Positions 43,998 through 51,581 of a stretch of 64,000 bases of DNA are shown one piece after another. Origin of the DNA: Deltaproteobacteria bacterium (lineage in GTDB: Bacteria; Desulfobacterota; Syntrophia; Syntrophales; JACQWR01); assembly GCA_016209105.1 (NCBI GenBank), contig JACQWR010000005.1, positions 17,125 through 81,124 on the forward strand. Reading direction: 5' to 3'. The notes below the pieces were generated by a model. The model ran no database searches and had not been told where the DNA came from. It was given only the letters and a program-made list of their open reading frames with translations. The translations under genes and the position numbers were made by a program. Position 1 is the stretch's first letter; every line of letters starts with the position of its first letter.

Positions 43998-44996
43998 CTA
44001 AAACTTGCCGTGTCTGGCGACTTCTGCGGTGATATCCGCCGGCTGACCGAGGACGTATTGAATGAGTTTCATGACCTCCGGTCCGGAGGTATACACCAGG
44101 TCCATCTTCATTTTCTGTGCTTCTTCCCGGACCTGCGGATCCTCGGCAATCTTGCGGAAGGCATTCCGCAAGATATCCATGATATGAGACGGCGTGCCGG
44201 GGGGCGCCACGAAGGGACGCCCCAACTGGTCGGGCGCGGCAAGAATTTTCACGATGGTCTTCAATCTCTTGTCGGCGGTGAGGTCCGCATTGACGGGCAG
44301 ATTCTCAATGCCGACGGCGGAGATCGGTCCCCGCATGAGGGGTCTGATCAGGCCCCGGTCAATATAGGGCTTGGCGCTCGTATAGGTGAATCCATACCCG
44401 CTGACCTCTTTGCGCTCGATGGCGAGGAGGATGTCCGCGGTCTGGGGGTAGGTGACGAATTTTACGTTCGGACCGAGAAGCTCCCGCAAGAGCGGCACAA
44501 ACTGGGAACCCGTATCTATTTCACCCGTGTTGCCGATGAAGACCGGCTCTTTTGCATTGCGGAGGTCTTCCACGGTTTTGTAAGGCGTGTCCCCGCGGAT
44601 GGTAAATACCGCCGCCTCCACCGCCGCCGATCCCACCCAGGCATACTTCCTCAGGTCAAACCGAACCCCGTCCATTTTTAAGAGCTGCGACAAGGTCAGA
44701 TATCGGTTGAAGGTGCCGATGGTGAGGCCGTCGGGTTTGGCCATGTTGTAGACATAATTAGCGGTAATCATGCTGCTCGCGCCTGGCATGTTCTGTACCA
44801 AGACGGTGGGCTTGCCCGGGATATGCCGGGGCAGGTGTTTTGCCATTATCCTGGCCATGCGGTCGTAGCCCCCTCCCGGGGCGTATCCCACGACGATGTT
44901 AAGGACTTTGCCCTCGTAATAGGGCTTGGCATCCACCGCACATGGCATAACAACAAGCAACGTCATCATTACAAATGCCCCCACCTTTTTTCTCAT
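43998..44996 (-). CDS. TctC/Bug receptor, GGGYD clade, first gene of the HCR operon
   Basis: A 332-aa periplasmic receptor. GAGGAGGTGAG precedes the ATG. The signal peptide is about 23 residues (ends VDA-KPYY). VVGYAPGGGYDRMARIMAKHLPRH, VQNMPGASSMITANYVYN and KPDGLTIGTFNRYLTLSQLLK make it a close paralogue of the tandem pair at 7455 and 8657, 34 kb away. The operon already contains another receptor (36409), so one TctAB probably serves two binding proteins. Confidence 0.92.
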   Translation of the reverse strand: MRKKVGAFVMMTLLVVMPCAVDAKPYYEGKVLNIVVGYAPGGGYDRMARIMAKHLPRHIPGKPTVLVQNMPGASSMITANYVYNMAKPDGLTIGTFNRYLTLSQLLKMDGVRFDLRKYAWVGSAAVEAAVFTIRGDTPYKTVEDLRNAKEPVFIGNTGEIDTGSQFVPLLRELLGPNVKFVTYPQTADILLAIERKEVSGYGFTYTSAKPYIDRGLIRPLMRGPISAVGIENLPVNADLTADKRLKTIVKILAAPDQLGRPFVAPPGTPSHIMDILRNAFRKIAEDPQVREEAQKMKMDLVYTSGPEVMKLIQYVLGQPADITAEVARHGKF

Positions 44997-45270
44997 TTCC
45001 GCTCACCTCCTCAATTAAATTCCGTCTTAAAGGGGCCGATCAAAAATCACCCCCGGCGGCCCATTGTGGCCGCGCTCCAGCCGGTTGCGCGAAAAAAAAT
45101 CAGACAGGCAGGCTTACCCTGCAATGAAGAAAACGATGAAAATCGCACTTGCCGTTAAAGATATGAACATCTGCCCTTAAGGCAGGCGCAAAAAGATGAT
45201 AGCGGCGGCTCCCTCATGGTCGGCGGAGCCGCGGCGCAAAAAGACAGGCATCAGATAAGCAGGGCAGTTA
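44997..45270. other. Intergenic region upstream of the HCR operon
   Basis: 274 bp. It should hold the promoter of the operon that starts at 44996, but no strong -35/-10 pair is evident. 45205-45212 and 45225-45232 form a GCGGCTCC/GGAGCCGC hairpin, followed on the minus strand by CGCTATCATCTTTTT, a plausible terminator for the deoxyhypusine-synthase-like gene. A plus-strand 18-codon frame (45124-45180) begins with a NifX-like sequence but stops at once. Confidence 0.4.
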
Positions 45271-46290
45271 TCAGGATTTAAACAACCGTGAAAACTGCCA
45301 TTTTTTCCTTTTTTTCCAATTTCCCCGGTGATAGGCATAGCTCGCCACAAGCGGCAACACCGACGTCGCTTCGGCATAAACCATCTGTTCGAAAACCGTG
45401 TCCACCTTGCCCCAGGAACAGGCCTCCCGCAACGTGGAGCCGGAACAGCCCCCGTCCCGTACGTCGGCAACGGTAATCTGCACCGCATATTTGTGCATCG
45501 GCACTTCCTTCCCCAAAAGTTCGGCGCAGATCACCGTATCCTGGGCGAAGTTTTTCGGCACCCCCCCGCCGATCATGAGAAGCCCCGTGACCGGGGCCTT
45601 CATTTTGATCATGGTCAATTCGCGGAAATCCTTCACCGAATCTATGGAAACGTGTTCCTCGGCATGCTGATGCTGATGCATGACAAGCCCGAAACCGGCG
45701 CTGCTGTCGGAAAAAGCGGGACAGAAGATAGGGACATCGCGCTCATATGCCGCCTGCACGAGGGAGTTCTTCTTTCGGGAGTGGACCGTCAGGTACCGCC
45801 CCATTTCCCGGATGAATTCCCGTGAAGAATAGGGGCGGGGCGGCAGTGAATCGGCTATTTTGCTGATTGTCCGATCGCAAACCTGCAACTCCTTCTCATC
45901 AATGAACGTATCGTAAATCCTGTCAATATACAGTTCCCGCAGTTTCCTGTCGTCCACGTGTGAACTGCCCTGGTAATGCCTAAATCCCAGCGCCTCAAAA
46001 AAATCCATGTCCACGATCGCGGCGCCGGTGGCGACCACCGCATCCACCATGTTATTTTTAATGAGATCCACATAGACCTGCATGCAGCCGCCGGCGCCGG
46101 TACTGCCGGCAATTGTAAGGATAACGGCGCATTTTTTATCGGCGAGCATGCGATCATAGATATCCGCGGCACGGGCAAGTTCCCGCGCGGTAAAAGACAT
46201 CTTCTCCATTGCGCCGAGTATGGCTTCGGCATTAAAGGATTTTATATCTATGTGCTCTACCGGCACTTTCAGGTAATCTTTTCTTTTCAT
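45271..46290 (-). CDS. Deoxyhypusine-synthase-family protein
   Basis: A 339-aa member of the deoxyhypusine synthase fold, an NAD-dependent aminobutyl transferase. TIAGSTGAGGCMQVYVDLIKNNMVDAVVATGA is the NAD-binding start, and MIGGGVPKNF and REACSWGKVDTVFE follow. K295 in SWGK matches the Lys that carries the aminobutyl intermediate. Bacteria lack eIF5A, and bacterial members make homospermidine or related polyamines from spermidine/putrescine, or are uncharacterised. GAGGAG precedes the ATG. It stands alone between divergent promoters. Exact product uncertain. Confidence 0.85.
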   Translation of the reverse strand: MKRKDYLKVPVEHIDIKSFNAEAILGAMEKMSFTARELARAADIYDRMLADKKCAVILTIAGSTGAGGCMQVYVDLIKNNMVDAVVATGAAIVDMDFFEALGFRHYQGSSHVDDRKLRELYIDRIYDTFIDEKELQVCDRTISKIADSLPPRPYSSREFIREMGRYLTVHSRKKNSLVQAAYERDVPIFCPAFSDSSAGFGLVMHQHQHAEEHVSIDSVKDFRELTMIKMKAPVTGLLMIGGGVPKNFAQDTVICAELLGKEVPMHKYAVQITVADVRDGGCSGSTLREACSWGKVDTVFEQMVYAEATSVLPLVASYAYHRGNWKKRKKWQFSRLFKS

Positions 46291-46490
46291 AGTCTCCTCA
46301 AAAACGATTATTCCTCTCCGTGTACTCTTAAATCATCGCCCGATAAATGTCAACCGGAATGGAAAACGCCTCTCTCACAGCACTGCCTTGCCGAATTTCA
46401 GGCAATCGCCTTCATTTTGGTTCTTGTGTTACCCGTTGCTCCGTGATAGGGAGACACCGTACCCCTTGCGCGGCTTACGGCGGTTATACC
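46291..46490. ncRNA. Candidate structured RNA upstream of fthC (possible 6S RNA)
   Basis: 200 bp without an open frame, directly upstream of the 5-formyl-THF cyclo-ligase gene. 6S RNA (ssrS) is commonly encoded at exactly this position in proteobacteria. By eye there are short pairings (TGCC/GGCA near 46384-46408, CCGTA/TACGG near 46458-46480), but I cannot establish the 6S fold. Low confidence. Confidence 0.25.
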
Positions 46491-47069
46491 ATGACCGATA
46501 AGAAACATATCAGGAAAACCATACTGGCTTCCCGCAACGCCCTTTCCGGCCGGCAAATCGAATCCATGAGCAGGCGGATATTCGAGCGTTTCACCCGTTT
46601 GGATGAGGCGCGCATATGCTCCACCATGATGGCATTCCTTCATTTTGGGACAGAGGTGATTACGGACACTATCATCGCTTGGGGATGGCGGGAAGGAAAA
46701 CGGGTGGCCGTGCCGCTCTGCCAGCCGGAAACAAAACAGCTGATCATCTCCGCAATTGAAACATTTGACGATGTGGAACCGGGATATTTCGGCGTGAGGG
46801 AACCCAAAAAACATCTGCTGAAGCCGCTCGAAAAAAGTCAGATTGATTTGGTGCTCGTGCCGGGAGTAGCTTTTGACAGGAGAGGATACCGGGTAGGGTA
46901 CGGCGGCGGTTACTATGACCGTTTCCTGTCTGCAATCGGAAAAGATGTGCCCAAAATAGGACTTGTTTTTGCCAGCCAGTTGATCGAAGCAGTGCCTGCG
47001 GACAGTCACGACCTCCCCGTGGATAAAATCATTACGGAAGAGGAAGTCATTGTTGCAGGATCAAATTAA
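46491..47069 (+). CDS. 5-formyltetrahydrofolate cyclo-ligase
   Basis: A 192-aa enzyme converting 5-formyl-THF to 5,10-methenyl-THF with ATP. The N-terminus is KKHIRKTILASRNALSGRQIESMSRRIFE, the substrate/ATP loop is FDRRGYRVGYGGGYYDRFL, and VPKIGLVFASQLIEAVPADSHDLPVDKIITEE is the conserved C-terminus. The start is set at ATG 46491. GGCGG upstream is a weak site, but the longer frame has no similarity. Length is typical. Gene names fthC, fau and ygfA are used for this family. Confidence 0.93.
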   Translation: MTDKKHIRKTILASRNALSGRQIESMSRRIFERFTRLDEARICSTMMAFLHFGTEVITDTIIAWGWREGKRVAVPLCQPETKQLIISAIETFDDVEPGYFGVREPKKHLLKPLEKSQIDLVLVPGVAFDRRGYRVGYGGGYYDRFLSAIGKDVPKIGLVFASQLIEAVPADSHDLPVDKIITEEEVIVAGSN

Positions 47070-47105
47070 AGGCAGGACATTCCTGCACAGCCGGAAGCGT
47101 TCCCG

Positions 47106-47483
47106 CTATCCCTTTTTTTCCTTCTGCAGCTCCAACGACTTCTCGGTGGTCCTCCTGAGCCGGAAGGCCACCGCCTTGAGCATCTGCTGGAAATCGGCGG
47201 AGAGCTTGTTGAATTCCCTGTCGAAAAAAACCCGATCAATGATACCGACCACCGTCTTCCCCTTGGCCGTGGCTGTCGCGGAACGAGGGGTTTTGTCGAT
47301 GTAAGCCATCTCACCGAATATATCCCCCGGTTTCAGAACCTCAATGACGATTTTCTGGCCGTCCACTATTTTGGAGATCTCCACCTCGCCCTCGTCCAGA
47401 ACGTAGATCCAGTCGCCGCTGGACCCGTCTTCGAAGATCACCTGCCCGTCTTGGAACGTTTCATACGACGCGATTTGAAACAT
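47106..47483 (-). CDS. Single cyclic-nucleotide-binding-domain protein
   Basis: A 125-aa protein consisting of one cNMP-binding beta-roll: YVLDEGEVEISKIVDGQKIVIEVLKPGDIFGEMAYIDKTPRSATATA. The phosphate-binding cassette is GEMAYIDKTPRSAT, with Arg in the cNMP-contact position. There is no DNA-binding HTH, so it is a regulatory or sensor module rather than a Crp-type factor. The ATG at 47483 follows GGGGAGGG. It is convergent with the cyclo-ligase gene. Ligand (cAMP, cGMP or none) unknown. Confidence 0.85.
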   Translation of the reverse strand: MFQIASYETFQDGQVIFEDGSSGDWIYVLDEGEVEISKIVDGQKIVIEVLKPGDIFGEMAYIDKTPRSATATAKGKTVVGIIDRVFFDREFNKLSADFQQMLKAVAFRLRRTTEKSLELQKEKKG

Positions 47484-47808
47484 TGTATCCCTCCCCTGTG
47501 CATTCGGTGCATGCCTGTTACTTATAAACAAAAACTTCGGGCAGCGCAAGCCGCTAAATTGAACCGCCTCTTAGGTGTGGTTTGCCGGTACGTTACCCGG
47601 TCATGAAAGCCATACGGAAACATCTGGACGTATCCCTTATCAAATCCGGATATCGTAGATCTTCCAACACGGCCTTGACAGCAATCGCCATTTCGGTTAT
47701 AAGCCATTCGGAAAGTGAGGTAAGCGGCTTTTCCCGGAATAAAACAAACGGGCTCGGATTCGGAGCCCGCTTTTTTTTACCCTCGCGGGAAAGCACAAAA
47801 GGAAAGAC
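47484..47808. other. Intergenic region upstream of prfC
   Basis: 325 bp. I see no gene with recognisable features. A perfect terminator lies at 47749-47778 pointing along the plus strand, which implies a plus-strand transcript starting somewhere in 47,500-47,740, either a small RNA or a prfC leader. Confidence 0.4.
47749..47778 (+). terminator. Intrinsic terminator/attenuator before prfC
   Basis: CGGGCTC-(7 nt)-GAGCCCG perfect stem (47749-47755, 47763-47769) followed by C and eight T. It ends 30 nt before the prfC ATG, so it may attenuate prfC or end an unrecognised small transcript. Confidence 0.85.
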
Positions 47809-49395
47809 ATGGGCGCGGACAACCGTAAAGAAATAGACTGCCGGCGGACGTTCGGCATCATCAGTCACCCCGACGCGGGCAAGACGACCCTGACGGAGAA
47901 GCTCCTGCTGTTCGGCGGCGCCATCCAGACGGCGGGCGCCGTCAAGGCCCGCAAGTTGGCGCGATACACCACCAGCGACTGGATGGCGATGGAGAGGGAG
48001 CGCGGCATTTCCGTCTCCTCCTCGGTGATGAAGTTCAACTATCGTGATTACGAAATAAATCTCCTCGATACCCCGGGACACAAGGATTTTTCCGAGGACA
48101 CCTATCGCGTGCTTACGGCCGTTGACAGCGCCCTGATGGTTATTGACAGCGGGAAGGGGGTGGAAAGCCAGACCAAGAGGCTCATGGAGGTATGCCGGAT
48201 GCGCAATACCCCCATCATGACGTTCATCAACAAACTGGATCGGGACGGACTGGACCCCCTGACCATTCTGTCCGACATCGAAGACAAGCTGCAAATAGAA
48301 TGCGCCCCCATGACGTGGCCCATCGGCATGGGAAAGTCCTTCCACGGGACCTACAATATCTACCGTAAGCAATTGCACCTTTTTTCTCCCACCCACGGCG
48401 GCAAGATTCAGGAAGGCATCGTTATCAACGATCTGAATGATCCCCGTTTGGAGGAGATTCTTGGCAGCCAGGCCGACGAACTGAGAAACGGCGTAGAGCT
48501 TCTTGAGGGGGCTGCCAGCCCCTTCCATACCGAGGAATATCTGAAGGGAAACCAGACGCCCGTGTTTTTCGGCAGCGCCATTAATAATTTCGGGGTAAAA
48601 GAAATGCTGGACGCCTTTGTAGAGCTTGCCCCTCCCCCGCTGGCGCGGCCGACAACCACGCGCCGGGTTTCGCCCTACGAGGAGGAATTTTCCGGCTTCG
48701 TTTTCAAGATCCAGGCCAATATGGATCCTGCCCATCGCGACCGCATCGCCTTTGTGCGCATCTGTTCGGGCAAATTCTCGCGGGGGATGAAGGTCCGGCA
48801 CCACCGCACCGGCAAGGATATGCAGGTGCACAACGCCATTATCTTCATGGCCCAGGACCGCACGAATGTGGATGAGGCCTATCCCGGCGATATTATCGGC
48901 ATCCATAATCACGGCACCATAAAGATCGGGGATACCTTCACCGAACGAGAGCCTCTTACGTTTACCGGCATCCCCAATTTTGCGCCCGAGCACTTCCGCC
49001 GGGTACGCCTGAAGGACCCCCTGAAAACCAAGCAACTGGAAAAGGGGCTGCTCCAACTGGCGGAAGAAGGGGCCGTGCAGTTGTTCCGTCCCATCGCCGA
49101 GAGCGGTTATATCCTGGCAGCCGTAGGGGAATTGCAGTTCGATGTCATCATGGCCCGCCTCAAGGATGAGTACGGCGTCCACGCCTTTTACGAACACGTC
49201 AATCTGTATACCGTGCGCTGGATCGGCTGCGACAACCGCCGGAAGCTGAAGGAATTCGAAAAACAGTTCCAGACCAATATGGCCCTCGACGCCGAAGGGA
49301 ACCTTGCCTACCTGGCGGCAAACGAATGGCGGCTCGGCGACACCATGAAACAATGGCCGGAGATCATATTCCACAAAACCATTGAACACAGCTGA
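47809..49395 (+). CDS. prfC: Peptide chain release factor 3
   Basis: A 528-aa translational GTPase that recycles RF1/RF2. G1 is [19 protein letters not shown]3 is [12 protein letters not shown] and G4 is NKLDRD. The RF3-specific stretch is [23 protein letters not shown], and the C-terminal domain III has [26 protein letters not shown] precedes the ATG. Length equals E. coli RF3 (529 aa). An intrinsic terminator lies on either side, so it is monocistronic. Confidence 0.97.
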   Translation: MGADNRKEIDCRRTFGIISHPDAGKTTLTEKLLLFGGAIQTAGAVKARKLARYTTSDWMAMERERGISVSSSVMKFNYRDYEINLLDTPGHKDFSEDTYRVLTAVDSALMVIDSGKGVESQTKRLMEVCRMRNTPIMTFINKLDRDGLDPLTILSDIEDKLQIECAPMTWPIGMGKSFHGTYNIYRKQLHLFSPTHGGKIQEGIVINDLNDPRLEEILGSQADELRNGVELLEGAASPFHTEEYLKGNQTPVFFGSAINNFGVKEMLDAFVELAPPPLARPTTTRRVSPYEEEFSGFVFKIQANMDPAHRDRIAFVRICSGKFSRGMKVRHHRTGKDMQVHNAIIFMAQDRTNVDEAYPGDIIGIHNHGTIKIGDTFTEREPLTFTGIPNFAPEHFRRVRLKDPLKTKQLEKGLLQLAEEGAVQLFRPIAESGYILAAVGELQFDVIMARLKDEYGVHAFYEHVNLYTVRWIGCDNRRKLKEFEKQFQTNMALDAEGNLAYLAANEWRLGDTMKQWPEIIFHKTIEHS

Positions 49396-49407
49396 TGGCC
49401 CCCTCGT

Positions 49408-49452
49408 AAATTCCCCCGCAAGAACAACCGTATTACCCCGTGGGAATTTTTT
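49408..49452 (+). terminator. prfC terminator
   Basis: The stem AAATTCCCCCG / CGTGGGAATTT (49408-49418, 49439-49449, one mismatch) is followed by six T. It directly precedes the promoter of the next gene. Confidence 0.75.
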
Positions 49453-49453
49453 C

Positions 49454-49482
49454 TTGACAAAGGACTAACATTTATATAGATA
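49454..49482 (+). promoter_or_regulatory. Promoter of the FadR-type regulator gene
   Basis: A perfect TTGACA at 49454-49459, with TATAGA at 49475-49480 (15-nt spacer) or TAGATA at 49477-49482 (17-nt spacer) as -10. The ATATAGATAGATG repeat overlapping the -10 could be the operator for autoregulation. Confidence 0.5.
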
Positions 49483-49505
49483 GATGTAAGACAAAGGAGT
49501 AAACG

Positions 49506-50249
49506 ATGTTCAAATCTGTCCGCACTGATCGGATATCCATTACTATCGTCAATCAGATCAAGAATGCGATTTTCCAGAAAAAGCTGATGCCGGGAGACAA
49601 GCTTCCCTCTGAGCGCCAGCTTATGGAACAGTTTCAAACCAGTCGGGTAACGATTCGGGAGGCCTTCCGAACGCTTGAAAATTCCGGCATTCTTGAGATA
49701 AGACGCGGCGTCGAAGGCGGCGCCTTTGTCCGGGACCCTTCCGCAACGGTCATCAACAATTTTCTCAGCGATATGCTCCTGATGGGAAACATCGCCATCT
49801 CCAATCTCACGGAAGCGAGGCTGGCCATGGAGCCTTTTTCCGCAAAAATAGCAAGCGAGAGGATGAACGAGGCCTGCCTGAAGCGGATGAGGGAAAATAT
49901 CGGGGAGGCGAAAGACTGTCTAAAGAAAGGAAATCATAACGACGCCCGTCTGCTCAACCTTGAGTTCCACCGGATACTCGCCCATGCGTGTGAAAATCCG
50001 GTGATTTTTTTCCTGATTGACTCGATAATGGAGATCATGGAAAAAAATATTTCCTCGCTTTTCCTCTCCGTTGATTCCGTCCGTCGAACCATAGAACATC
50101 ACGAAATGATCTATGACGCGATTATAAAAGGAGATCACGATGACGCCCGGCGGTTAATGTTGGAACATATCCAGGATATCCAGAGCGCCCTGGAGGCGCT
50201 GGACATTGAGGCCGCCTTTCGCAGCAGGAAAGCGGCTCAGGACGTCTGA
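49506..50249 (+). CDS. FadR-subfamily GntR transcriptional regulator (FCD domain)
   Basis: A 247-aa regulator. The winged HTH at the N-terminus (about 10-75) has KLPSERQLMEQFQTSRVTIREAFRTLENSGILEIRRGV. The all-helical FCD effector domain follows (about 95-230), with DARLLNLEFHRILAHACENPV and HHEMIYDAIIKGDHDDARRLMLEHI giving the metal/ligand His residues. AAAGGAG precedes the ATG. As the first gene before a transport/catabolic cluster it probably represses or activates 50377-57502 in response to a carboxylate. Confidence 0.92.
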   Translation: MFKSVRTDRISITIVNQIKNAIFQKKLMPGDKLPSERQLMEQFQTSRVTIREAFRTLENSGILEIRRGVEGGAFVRDPSATVINNFLSDMLLMGNIAISNLTEARLAMEPFSAKIASERMNEACLKRMRENIGEAKDCLKKGNHNDARLLNLEFHRILAHACENPVIFFLIDSIMEIMEKNISSLFLSVDSVRRTIEHHEMIYDAIIKGDHDDARRLMLEHIQDIQSALEALDIEAAFRSRKAAQDV

Positions 50250-50376
50250 ATCCGGCCGCGAGTGAACGCGCCATGATACGCTTCCTAACGGGAGCAAAGC
50301 TCTTCGCCGCGCGCTAAAAAAGCATCAATGATGATGCACACACTAACAGGTCAAACATCAGTTAAGGAGGGGAAAT

Positions 50377-51567
50377 ATGGTAGATCTTTCCGTTACTATT
50401 GGAGGCGTTCGATTCAAGAACCCAATTGTTGTCGGTTCTGCAACTCCCACCATGAACGCCCTCGGCATGAAGAAAGGGATCGAGGGCGGCGCGGGATCGG
50501 TAATCGCCAAGTCTCTTTTCGGCGATTCCGGCAAACTGGGGAGGCAGTTCCCCAGGCCCCGTTTTAAGCTTTTTGATTATCGAGAATATCCGGGATACCC
50601 CGATAAGCTGCCCCATTCATTCACCCTTCGCTCCCTTGAAGAATGCTCCAGCTTTGACTATGAAACCTACATGAAAGACATCAACAAGGCCAAGGAGCTC
50701 GTCGGCGACAGCGGCGTCATCATCGCCAGTCTTTCGGCGGCCACCATGGATGAATGGATCACCATGTGCCGGATGGTGAACGAGACAAAGGCCGACTTCG
50801 TCGAGCTCAACAATTCCTGCCCCTTCGCGGCCGACATGGGGGTGAAGATGGGGGCCGGCGCCGTGGACCTCACGGCCCAGTTCATCAAGGCCTGCAAGGA
50901 GGTTCTGACAAAGCCCTTCAGCGTCAAGATCACTCCCCAGACGAATGATCCGGTGTCGGTTGCCAAGCAGGTGGAACAAGCCGGCGCTTACGCCGTCAAC
51001 ATGTCCGCCCGGCTTGCCGGGATCATGATTGACATCGAGACGGCCAGCCCCATTGCCTTTGGCTCCCAGGCCGGTTACGGCGGACCCTACCTTATCGGCT
51101 ACGGTTTGAAAATGGTCAGTCAGGCGGCAAAGGAGCTGAAAATTCCCATCATTGCCGGATTGGGGGTTTGGGACTGGCAGGATATCATCCGCTACACCAT
51201 GGTCGGAGCCACCCTGGTTCAATCGGGCGTCGGGATTATGCTTCAGGGATATAACGTCTCGAAGAAATGGCAGGATCAGATGACCGCATGGATGGAAGCG
51301 AAGGGATACGGGAGCCTGGATGAAATTCGGGGAATTGCCCTCAAAAACATCGTGAAGACGGCGGATGTTCCCCGGAAACCGACCAATGTCGGGATGGCCA
51401 TTGACGTCGCCAAATGCACGCGCTGCGGCGTCTGCCTGAAAAGCTGCTTCTATGACGCCATCACCTTGACCAAGGCGGGGGCGATCATCAACACGAAAAA
51501 ATGCGACGTCTGCGGCATGTGCGCGGAAGTCTGCCCGACTTATGCACCCTATATGGTAAAGCGGTAA
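50377..51567 (+). CDS. PreA/dihydroorotate-dehydrogenase-like enzyme with C-terminal 2x[4Fe-4S] ferredoxin
   Basis: A 396-aa FMN TIM-barrel enzyme fused to a bacterial ferredoxin domain. The barrel covers about 1-330: VTIGGVRFKNPIVVGSA, FVELNNSCPF (N-x2-C-P, the substrate/catalytic Cys region of the dihydropyrimidine-dehydrogenase/DHOD family) and IPIIAGLGVWDWQDIIRY. The ferredoxin tail has CTRCGVCLKSC and CDVCGMCAEVCP. AAGGAGG precedes the ATG. PreA proteins reduce uracil with a PreT NADH subunit. Here the partner, 15 bp downstream, is instead a fumarate-reductase-type flavoprotein. Substrate unknown. Confidence 0.88.
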   Translation: MVDLSVTIGGVRFKNPIVVGSATPTMNALGMKKGIEGGAGSVIAKSLFGDSGKLGRQFPRPRFKLFDYREYPGYPDKLPHSFTLRSLEECSSFDYETYMKDINKAKELVGDSGVIIASLSAATMDEWITMCRMVNETKADFVELNNSCPFAADMGVKMGAGAVDLTAQFIKACKEVLTKPFSVKITPQTNDPVSVAKQVEQAGAYAVNMSARLAGIMIDIETASPIAFGSQAGYGGPYLIGYGLKMVSQAAKELKIPIIAGLGVWDWQDIIRYTMVGATLVQSGVGIMLQGYNVSKKWQDQMTAWMEAKGYGSLDEIRGIALKNIVKTADVPRKPTNVGMAIDVAKCTRCGVCLKSCFYDAITLTKAGAIINTKKCDVCGMCAEVCPTYAPYMVKR

Positions 51568-51581
51568 GAAAGGATGCGCAC

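Noticed and set aside
45124..45180. An 18-codon plus-strand frame starting MKKTMKIALAVKDMN, reminiscent of NifX/NifB-type small proteins
   Set aside because: It stops immediately after the first strand, and no in-frame or shifted continuation with the family His/Cys motif was found; could be chance.
47593..49389. A 598-codon minus-strand open frame opposite prfC
   Set aside because: prfC is unmistakable on the plus strand. The antisense frame lacks any domain signature. Its last ~40 codons beyond prfC look coding-like but have no start or homologue I recognise.
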